Assembly: GCA_900404475.1 (NCBI GenBank) | Contig: OUQQ01000551.1 | Coordinates: forward strand, 1 to 14,399 | Length of the DNA: 14,399 nt | Direction of reading: 5' to 3' | Source: Spongospora subterranea | Lineage: Eukaryota; Endomyxa; Phytomyxea; Plasmodiophorida; Plasmodiophoridae | Shown here: positions 1 through 7,844 of the stretch, in pieces | How positions within the stretch are numbered: position 1 is the stretch's first letter | How the letters are laid out: every line of letters begins with the position of its first letter | Notes under the pieces: generated by a model | The model's input: only the letters and a program-made list of their open reading frames with translations | Database searches by the model: none | Told to the model about the DNA's origin: nothing | Translations under genes and position numbers: made by a program

Positions 1-3000
1 AGGTGCTCTGTCACTGTTTATATATTTTCTCATCATGGTTGCGTAAATTCAGGAGAGGAACTTGATGCAGCGCTATGCAGCGGAACTGTTGTGAGAGGCA
101 CGATTCGCGTATGGGCAGCAGGTCGATTCGCTTCGTGTCTCATCCGTGACGGTGTAGAATGTCGGATTGACGGTATGGAAGCCATCAATCGCGCCATTGA
201 TGGTGACGAAGTCGCTGTACGCGTTGTCGATAGTGAACCTGCACGGTAATCATATTCAAACAACACCAGATCCTATTGCTAAACTGTAAATGTAGTGTTG
301 TTGCCGTATTAAAGCGAGCATGGCGGCCTTTTGCTGGAAGTCTGCTGGAAAGCGACGAAGAAATAGACCTAAACCGGACAACAGTGTTTTTTGTACCTTT
401 GTCGCCGTCTGTTCCTCGAATTAAGATCAAGACACATAACCTGGAGCGTCTTGTTGGCCATAGATTCGTTGTTCGCATCGACGAATGGCATGAGACGCAA
501 AAGTTTCCCAGTGGTCATGTCATTCAAGTGCTTGGTATACATTCGCGTTCCAGTTCAATTCAACAATCTTACATTTTGGTGTTCATCAGGTGTCATTGGG
601 GACCAAGGAGTGGAGAGTGCTGCACTTTTAATCGAGTATGGCATCCGGGACGAACCGTTTGCTGACCCTGTTATGGAGCAATGTCCGCCAATTGATTGGA
701 AAGTTACGCCTGAGGACTGTAATATCTCGTCGATTCTTCCATATCGTCTCCATAGCATTGATTGATAGGCGCCGGCCGTGTCGACTTGCGATCTTTACGT
801 GTGTTTAGCATCGATCCTCCCGGTTGTGTGGATATTGATGATGCCCTGCACGTCACGCGTCTTCCAGACGGAAACTTCGAAGTCGGTGTCCATATTGCAG
901 ACGTCGCTCATTTTGTTAAAGAGAATGATGCCATTGACCGTGAAGCTCAGGTATTTTTAATGGATTAGCTGTCTTATCCGGCCCAATATGATTGTAGACA
1001 CGCGGCACATCTGTATACTTAGTCGATCGCCGTATCGACATGATTCCTCCTCGTTTGTCTACATCGATTTGTTCGCTAAGAGATAACGTCGACCGTCTAA
1101 CGTTTAGCTGCGTATGGACCTTGGATTCTGATGCAAATATAATTAACACTCGGTTCGCTAAAACCGTGATTCGTTCTCGAGCGGCAATGGCTTATAGTGA
1201 TGCACAAAAGCATATCGATGTAAGAAAGCTTCGTGAAGTATTTTGTATTTTTGTGGATTCACATGATAAACGATGCCATTGGTTTTTACAGGATACAAAG
1301 AAGGCTCTTCTAGACAGCAAGGTTGACTCAATCGGTAGGGACTGTCGCGATTTAAACCATCTCGCATTATGTCTTCGTAAGCGTCGTATGGAGGACGGGG
1401 CGTTGACTCTCGCGTNTAAGAGATAACGTCGACCGTCTAACGTTTAGCTGCGTATGGACCTTGGATTCTGATGCAAATATAATTAACACTCGGTTCGCTA
1501 AAACCGTGATTCGTTCTCGAGCGGCAATGGCTTATAGTGATGCACAAAAGCATATCGATGTAAGAAAGCTTCGTAAAGTATTTTGTATTTTTGTGGATTC
1601 ACATGATAAACGATGCCATTGGTTTTTACAGGATACAGAGAAGGCTCTTCTAGACAGCAAGGTTGACTCAATCGGTAGGGACTGTCGCGATTTAAACCAT
1701 CTCGCATTATGTCTTCGTAAGCGTCGTATGGAGGACGGCGCGTTGACTCTCGCGTCACCTGAAGTGCGCTTCAAACTCGATAAAACAGAATCAGCCGAAT
1801 TTTCCAGGATTAGCGAGTCACGACCGTTGGACATTGAACAATATCAGCTGAAACAAGCCAACTCTTTAGTTGAGGAATTTATGTTGCTGGCCAATATATC
1901 AGGTGTTTCCTACTTTCTAGGCTGGGAATTTTGATTTCATCTGTTTGCTAATCGAGATCTCGCAGTGGCGCAGCAGATTGTTACTTGCTTTCCAGGTCGT
2001 GCTCTGCTTCGCCGTCATCCACCGCCCTCTCAAGATGCGCTCCATCGTCTTGTTGAAGCGGTTCGTACCTCTGGTGAAGAAATCGAAGTCGGCTCGTCAA
2101 AAGCATTGGCCGATTCCCTTGACCGCGCAGCGAAACGCCGCAAAAACGCTTCCTTCGACAATGCTTTAAGAATATATGCGACAAGGTGTATGAACCAAGT
2201 ATGCGGCTTATTTTTTCTGAGAACCAGTATTGAATGGGTATCGTCGCAGGCTGTTTATTTTGGAAGCGGGAGTGTTGCCTCTGGTCATTACTTGCATTAC
2301 GGCTTGGCCGCGCCGCTTTATACTCATTTCACTTCCCCGATTCGAAGGTATGACAGTTGTTCTGGTTGGATATACGTCTCATCGCTTGGTTCAGATATGC
2401 GGACCTGGTTGTGCATCGGTTGCTTGCGGCTTCGCTGTCTCTGGAGAATTTGCCGTCCATGTGCAAACATAAAAACACTTTGAGTCAAACCACCAATGCG
2501 TTGAACCGGTTAAATCGTGCCGCGCAAGGTACGTGTCGTAAAGAATGGAATAATTATTATTCATGTCTTGATAACCTTAGGTGTTGGAAGAGCCAGCGTT
2601 GAGTTATTTACTCTCGCATATTTTGATAATCGACAAGTTGATGCCGACGCCATTGTCATGGATGTTCGCGTGGATGGGCTCACCGTTTTCGTCAAAGAAT
2701 TTGGCATTGAAGTAGGCAATTTCTATCACGCTACGTCAATTATTCCTGACAGCAAGGCATTTAGGGAAAAATTGACTTGCTTCGAGAGCAGAAAGACGCT
2801 CAGCGTCATAGCATTGATGACGAAGCTGGGTCCCGCGCAGCGATGACTGATACGGAATTGTCTGAGGCTGCAGGTTTTAGTTACGACGAAACAACTCGTT
2901 CTCTAGATGTTCCCCTTCTTGGGTCCTTTTCAATGTTCGCTCCTGTGAGAGTTCGGATTCTGGTATGCCCGCGATGACATGACAGTTGTCGATGCTCATG

Positions 3001-3110
3001 GGAATTATTAGGTGGAGCATCGTAAACATGGAAGGCGAAAGCTTGTTTTGGAGGTTATTGATTCCTGTCGGGATGGAAGTCAATTCAAGCGCCAAAAGAC
3101 TGAAAAATGA
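1..3110 (+). CDS. DIS3: DIS3/RRP44 exosome 3'-5' exoribonuclease (5' partial, multi-exon)
   Basis: This is the catalytic subunit of the RNA exosome, which degrades and trims RNA from the 3' end. Exons read as 1-2, 53-245, 296-534, 590-718, 769-950, 998-1219, 1632-1902, 1966-2198, 2250-2347, 2395-2528, 2581-2711, 2765-2962 and 3012-3110 (TGA); every junction is GT-AG and every phase agrees. About 710 residues are visible. In order they show a cold-shock domain ([16 protein letters not shown]), a second OB fold ([17 protein letters not shown]), the RNB catalytic domain with the metal-binding motif [15 protein letters not shown], then [11 protein letters not shown] and [13 protein letters not shown], and an S1-like C-terminus ending in basic residues. 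The N-terminal PIN domain lies upstream of the window. The RNB motifs distinguish DIS3 from bacterial RNase R only weakly, but the collinear match to eukaryotic DIS3 and the introns settle it. The exons at 998-1415 and 1417-1755 are one segment present twice through an assembly joint; the list above uses each exon once. Confidence 0.95.
1077..1755. repeat. Artificial 339-bp duplication at a contig joint (single N at 1416)
   Basis: Bases 1077-1415 recur at 1417-1755 with a constant offset of 340, separated by one N. The copies differ at only three places: 1235 G/1575 A (inside an intron), 1298 A/1638 G (Lys/Glu codon) and 1399 G/1739 C (synonymous Gly). The duplicated block starts and ends inside DIS3 exons, and a true duplication would wreck the protein. 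The simplest reading is two overlapping contigs abutted without merging, with the differences coming from a second haplotype, a second strain or contig-end errors. Confidence 0.9.
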
Positions 3111-3378
3111 ACCCACCAATCAACGTTATATATTTGCCAAAGGGCTGACTGTTTAATGTTTCAAACATCATAATTCTTGATCATGATTACCTGTTTCTGG
3201 CACAGTAGTTTCAAAGCAACTTAAAATTGAGTTCTTAGAACAGGACTCCGTTGGACAACCATTGAATGCTGGCTTGGCCTGATTGTAAATCTGCTACTCG
3301 TGACGACTTAGCCGCTTGTAGCAATCGATGTAATTACAAATCTCTAGTATTTTGACGACCATATATTATATCTGAAGG

Positions 3379-5345
3379 ATGCGACTGCGAGGGTATGGGG
3401 GCGTATGCCAGATCCGCTATACCTATGTATGCCGCCTTCGAGTCCACTATACCGTGGACGATATGTCGTCTAGCGACCTGCTTCAATCAGTTCTCTCCTG
3501 TTGCAGAAACTATCAATCGGGAGTTCTGTCCGACGCTGGCCTGATTCATGCCACGCTCATACAATTGCTTCAACACAAACTTGATGAGCGCGACCTTACA
3601 TCAGTTATAGTCAATATTCCTCCTATCCCGCCGTTATCTTCACCATTATTGCTATAGTAAAAAAGCATTGCCAATTATTCCGATGCTTGTTTTCCTCCGA
3701 AATTTTGTTCATTTACGTTCACTGCAAACCACGGTTCAAAATTTGAGTTTGTTAATTTTGGAAAAATTTCGCTTAACGTAGGTTCACTTGTAGTTGTGCA
3801 TCCCGTGAATCGGTCCCCTCGAACTCCCTCATTGTCGCTCTTTGCAATTGGTCATCGCGCATCCACTGTGGCAAAGAACTGCAAAGCGCTTGTGATGAAC
3901 GCTTGAAAAGCGAAGTAGCTGCCTTCGTCGGTACCGCGGTCGCGGTCGGTCAGTGTCGAATACAGGGATCCGCTTGGGCATATCTTCCAGAGATGATACA
4001 TCGCCTTCAGTTCATCGCCATCTCTCCAATTTCTGCGATCTTGGCCCTAACCATCGCATATTGCCCATGGGTTGTCGGGCCACATATTCCAATTCATGAT
4101 GCTGTACAGTTCGCTGTCAGCGGCCTGTTCGTTGCCATTGGATTCCCTCTCTGCCACCATGGCTCAGCATCTTGCCCTTCTTGCACAGACACCCTTCTTA
4201 TAAGTGCTGTTGATCAAGTTCAGGACCTGTATTGTGCCTCCGCCCCAATACTTTGCCGGTCTCTGGTACGCCGACTCCGTCCTCAGGTTCCAGAACGGGT
4301 TCGTGAAGATTTAATCGTACAATTCAGCTCGTTTGTAAGCGACACGTATCATTTTTTTGCCTCTCTTCATCACCCGCCTATTGATGCTGCATTAGCCGAT
4401 CGTAACTCTTCCATTCGCTCTCTTCTGAGCCGTTTCTTTTTAACCTGCGTTATCGTGATCGGCGCAAGTTTCGCAACGAACCCTCATACAATCACATTAG
4501 CCGCTCATACGCTGTCCTTACTGGAATTTGCAAGAGTTCGATTTTCGGTGTATCCCCGCCTGATCCTTGCCATAATCAACCTCGGGGTTTTACCTGATTC
4601 GGGCATTGCGGATCGGTTTGTAAGTTTGTCATTGACTCCCGATCACCCTGGGTTAAACCCTGCCATAGTCCGTTGTCGCCATTTCTTCAATCTTTCCATC
4701 CTCCAGCTTTGGTTTCGCTCTTGCTCGAAAGACAATTTCTTATCGACCGTGGTTCCTTACATATCGCCGCTCTTCAATTCAACAGATCGCTCTTTTTGCG
4801 TTAAATCCCACTTCATATTCTCATCCAGAGCAGCATCTGATCCGCAATCAGTGCGTCATCTGATACCTCGTTATACTGAAATTCTGGCCGGTGCATTTCC
4901 AGAGTTTGTTTCTGGCCCTGTTTTGAAGCAAAGTTTCACTGCAGTTTCTAATTCCATGGAGGACGGCGATTCTATACTTCTATTCCTGTTTAATACTATT
5001 CTAGCTCGCACCAGCGATTTGATCGCCTCCGATCAAACTACTGCGTATTTCTCTGCTATGGAATGTGCCTGTATTTCCTTACAGAACCTTCACGGAACCT
5101 TCATTCGTGACGGTCTTTCGCTGCTCGATAACTTTCTCGACAAAATCCCATCGCCTGCGCGAATCTCGTTTATGGCTGCGCTCCAGACAAACCTCAGTGG
5201 AAATGGCGTTGATTGCGCCACCAAGGACTTGGTCGTCCGCTGGTACTTGAAAACGCTCGTAAGATTTAGCCTCGATCCCAAAGACGTCCTGCGTCTGATC
5301 CGGGACCAGGTAAACGGCAAACCCCCGAATTTCTTTCCAATATAA
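3379..5345 (+). CDS. Unidentified long, mostly helical protein
   Basis: I do not recognise this protein. The first exon is 3379-3656, with ATG at 3379 or the more natural ATG at 3463 (MSSSDLLQSVLSCC). It joins 3794-5345 across a 137-nt GT-AG intron (3657-3793); phase 2 agrees (TA plus T gives Tyr), giving about 609 or 581 residues. The protein is rich in Leu, Ile, Phe and Ser, with no signal peptide, zinc site or nucleotide-binding motif, and it looks like an alpha-solenoid or scaffold. Local patterns (SRFFLTC; LGVLPDSGIADRF followed by NPAIVR) loosely resemble the SRFF and NPTMIR region of CCR4-NOT subunit 1, but the rest does not follow, so I do not assign it. A strong donor (CAG before GTAAAC at 5310) and an acceptor at 5461-5462 would replace the last 11 residues with an exon at 5463-5591 made of 11-residue repeats. 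It is 268 bp downstream of DIS3, same strand. The ORF is reliable; start, 3' end and function are not. Confidence 0.7.
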
Positions 5346-5495
5346 TATTGGTTTCGTCAATTTCTCTTCATTCTACTCGTCTGCTGTACTGTCATTCGTT
5401 TTCCCAATTGTCCAAAGCGTTGCCCGCAAACTCAGTGTTCAAATAGATTTTTTGATTTGCAGACCCGTCACTTGGTGATTAACTCACCTACACCA

Positions 5496-5594
5496 CTGAT
5501 CTTTTCTGTGCCGTCGCCAGCCGAATCGCTGATCTTTTCTGTGCCGTCGCCAGCCGAATCGCTGATCTTTTCTGTGCCGTCGCCAGCCTGATAT
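5496..5594. repeat. 33-bp minisatellite, three copies
   Basis: Units starting at 5496, 5529 and 5562 are nearly identical over 33 bp (core CTGATCTTTTCTGTGCCGTC). A shortened, diverged fourth copy begins at 5588. The period is a multiple of three. In the + frame that would follow an exon start at 5463, it reads LIFSVPSPAES repeated and ends at the TGA at 5589-5591. It may be a repetitive C-terminus of the upstream gene, or simply leader DNA of the tyrosinase gene 110 bp downstream. Confidence 0.85.
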
Positions 5595-5707
5595 TTCCTG
5601 TGCCGTCATCGCACCGACCACTGCCGCTTCTTGTTCCGTCATCGCTTTTAGCTTGCGCAGCGGGGATTGAATTTGAAATCGCTTTCATATCTCTAACTGT
5701 GTCTTCA

Positions 5708-7532
5708 ATGAAAGGTCATTCAGTAGCCTTATTTGTGTTAGTGGGTGCCCTCGTGTTCGTAAACATCGCTTATGCCCAGTGTGGGCGCGCTCCACGTCCT
5801 GACAACCGCTGTGGACCCAGATACGGATTTGCTGACTGCAGACCACGTCAATGCTGCGATGAGGCGGGAAGGTGACTTCGTTGCTTAGCTAACTGGTCCG
5901 GCATCAAATTGTTGAACAGTTGCGGCGCGACGCCTAGACACTGTCGGCACAATGAATGCGAAGTCGACACGACGTTTTTGCGCATGCTGCTCGAGAACGA
6001 TGACGACTCTCGGCGCAATGCTCGAAGGACAGGTCCCAGTAACAGTCAACCTCCTAGGCGAACGGATCGTCATGGCGATGGTCGCCGTCCAAGCCGTGAC
6101 GATGACGACGGTAATGACATTCCTCCTCGGCGAACAACACGCCAAGGCGATAGTCGCCGCCGCGATCATGCCGATAACACTCCTCCTCGTCGGACGACAC
6201 GTCAAGGCGATGGCCGACGACCTAACCGTGACGACTCCAACGTTGACGACATTCCGAATCGAAACCGTCGGCCACCTTCTCGACCTCCTCGTCAAACAAC
6301 TCGTCGCGAGGCACAAGCGTCCGACGGATTGGGACCACGCGTTTCGATCATGAGCCTAACAGATCGTCAATTACTTGAGCTTCGTGAAGCCATGACTAGG
6401 TTCATGGAAGGTGGAGTAAATAGTGATTATGTGAGGCTGGCAGCTGATCATGGCCGGCCTAACTATTTCTGCCCGTAAGCTCTCTTTGCCTATCTTGTCT
6501 TTTTGCATCATCTAATATCTATTCAGCCACGGTAGTCTCGATTTTGTCGTATGGCATCGGTGGGCAGCATTTCTATCCCTACATATCTTCAACTGATTTA
6601 CGGTTGGGTTTGCAGGCGGTATATTGGACGATTTGAGAAGGCTATCGGCATGGCGCTTCCATATTGGGATTGGACAACTGACCCTCTTCCCGAAGCGTTT
6701 ACTAATCGGACATACGTCAATAGCAAGGGTAGATTTTTACGTAATCCTCTGTTTAGTGGAATTATACCCGAACGAGGCCAAACCACCCGATCTGTCAGAC
6801 CAGATTTACCTATGCGGAGCTTCGGGGCAACAGTCGCACGAGCTCAAGCTCAAAGTTCTTTCAGAAGATTCAGTTCGACATTAGAATCCGTTCACGATTC
6901 GGTATCAATGGATTTGCAATTTCCTTAAGGTCGGGGTCTTATGTACGGCTTAGATTCATGGTGGTCTGGGCGGGTCTATGGCCATTGTAGGAATTGCTTC
7001 ATACGATCCGATTTTCTGGTTTCACCACTCGTTCGTTGACATGTTATGGTGGCGCTGGCAGTTAAGGAACCCAGATGCCGAATACAAAGGGGAGGCAATA
7101 GGCGATATTAAAGACTCGGCTGGGGTTGGCAACGGCAGAGCAATCATCGCCGACACGTCCGCCTGGCGTCGTGGACGTTCGCGAACTCAAGTCCGGCAAG
7201 CGGAGAGCAGTTCTGCGAGCGATGCCTTCACTGAACCGCAGCTATTTCTGATTATTAACAACGTTCCGGCCGTAAAAGAGTCAACGAAGATTGTAGTGAC
7301 CGTGGACAATATTGAATTAGGGTCTGCGATTGGATTCGGTATGGGCGCTATGAAGAAACCGATGTCCAAGCAGGTGGTCATTCCAGTCACTGAATCTTAT
7401 CAAAAAAAGTTCTGGGGAAAATCCACAACAGAACTTACTAAGAGAGCAAAAGTAACGAGAACAACAACCGACAACAAACATATTGAGAATCTCAATGACA
7501 TGAGTGTTATTTTGAAATGGGAGACCGTCTAA
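5708..7532 (+). CDS. Secreted tyrosinase with N-terminal hevein-like (CBM18) module
   Basis: Type-3 copper oxidase predicted to oxidise phenols to quinones outside the cell. Exons are 5708-5871, 5920-6474, 6527-6559 (only 33 nt), 6616-6901 and 6954-7532; phases agree, introns are 48-56 nt, and the product is about 538 residues. Residues 1-23 form a signal peptide (cleavage before QCG). Residues 35-68 have hevein cysteine spacing (C-8-C-4-CC-5-C-6-C). A linker at roughly residues 70-190 is Arg/Asp-rich, with three degenerate PPRRT-R-GD-RR repeats. The CuA site is H232, H241 and H250, with C239-P-H241 matching the Cys-X-His thioether motif of fungal tyrosinases, followed by RRYIGRFEKA and LPYWDW. 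The CuB site is H344, H348 and H370/H371 in DPIFWFHHSFVDMLW. A C-terminal region of about 150 residues follows, without known motifs. All six copper ligands are present, so it is probably active. Hevein aromatics W21, W23 and Y30 align to Ala53, Ser55 and His62, so chitin binding is doubtful. The stop at 7530 could be bypassed by a further intron (see 7649-7836). Confidence 0.9.
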
Positions 7533-7591
7533 ATGGTAATCCGTTCACTCGATAGAGTAATCAATACTAGCTGATTACTTCGCATAATCAT

Positions 7592-7597
7592 AATAAA
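7592..7597 (+). terminator. Possible polyadenylation signal AATAAA
   Basis: A canonical AATAAA lies 60 bp after the tyrosinase stop, in AT-rich DNA. It fits 3'-end formation if the stop at 7530-7532 is the true one. It would fall inside an intron if the downstream exon-like stretch belongs to the same gene. A hexamer alone is weak evidence. Confidence 0.3.
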
Positions 7598-7648
7598 TGT
7601 GAAATATGGATTAACATAAGTCATTGGATCGCGACTTACCGTGCCCAG

Positions 7649-7836
7649 ATTGACGGTTGGATTGGCGACAAGTCACTGGATGATGGCGCAGTGTTACGGA
7701 CTTACCGTACTGTCGAGGGAATCCGCGGAATGGGATCAGGGCAGGTTGCGCCATTTTGGACCATCTCTGGACTGGACCTGAAGGAATAATTCAGACCTGG
7801 CACAGCCCCGAGGGTCCATTCAATCAGGGTGTCTGA
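7649..7836 (+). other. Unassigned exon-like coding stretch between tyrosinase and tRNase Z
   Basis: A + frame open from about 7568 reads as ordinary protein (DGWIGDKSLDDGAVLRTYR, then VEGIRGMGSGQ) but has no upstream ATG. An acceptor at 7647-7648, preceded by a TTAAC branch-like site, would open an exon at 7649-7744. CAG at 7742-7744 is followed by GT, and an acceptor at 7793-7794 gives a 50-nt intron, exactly the local size. The next exon, 7795-7836, reads TWHSPEGPFNQGV then TGA, 8 bases before the tRNase Z ATG. A donor at 7527, inside the last tyrosinase codons, would join tyrosinase to it in phase 0 and extend that protein by about 45 residues. Alternatives are a fragment of another gene or an untranslated leader. 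I recognise no domain. Confidence 0.35.
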
Positions 7837-7844
7837 GAGGGTCC

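Noticed and set aside
2712..2770. Apparent frameshift in DIS3 near the GGGAAAAA run
   Set aside because: A 53-nt GT-AG intron (2712-2764) restores the frame and gives EFGIE joined to [11 protein letters not shown], which aligns with DIS3. No error or frameshift is needed.
3425..3450. tRNA-like TTCGAGTCC (B-box resemblance)
   Set aside because: The flanks do not form a T arm, and no acceptor or anticodon stem is present; the bases lie in a coding exon or its leader.
3379..5345. Naming the gene NOT1/CNOT1
   Set aside because: Only short patterns match, at two competing places, and the conserved C-terminal NOT1 blocks are missing.
5885..6353. Alternative-frame ORFs over the Arg/Asp linker (both strands)
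   Set aside because: They arise from the low-complexity CG-rich repeats. The frame chosen links the cysteine module to the copper site with correct phases.
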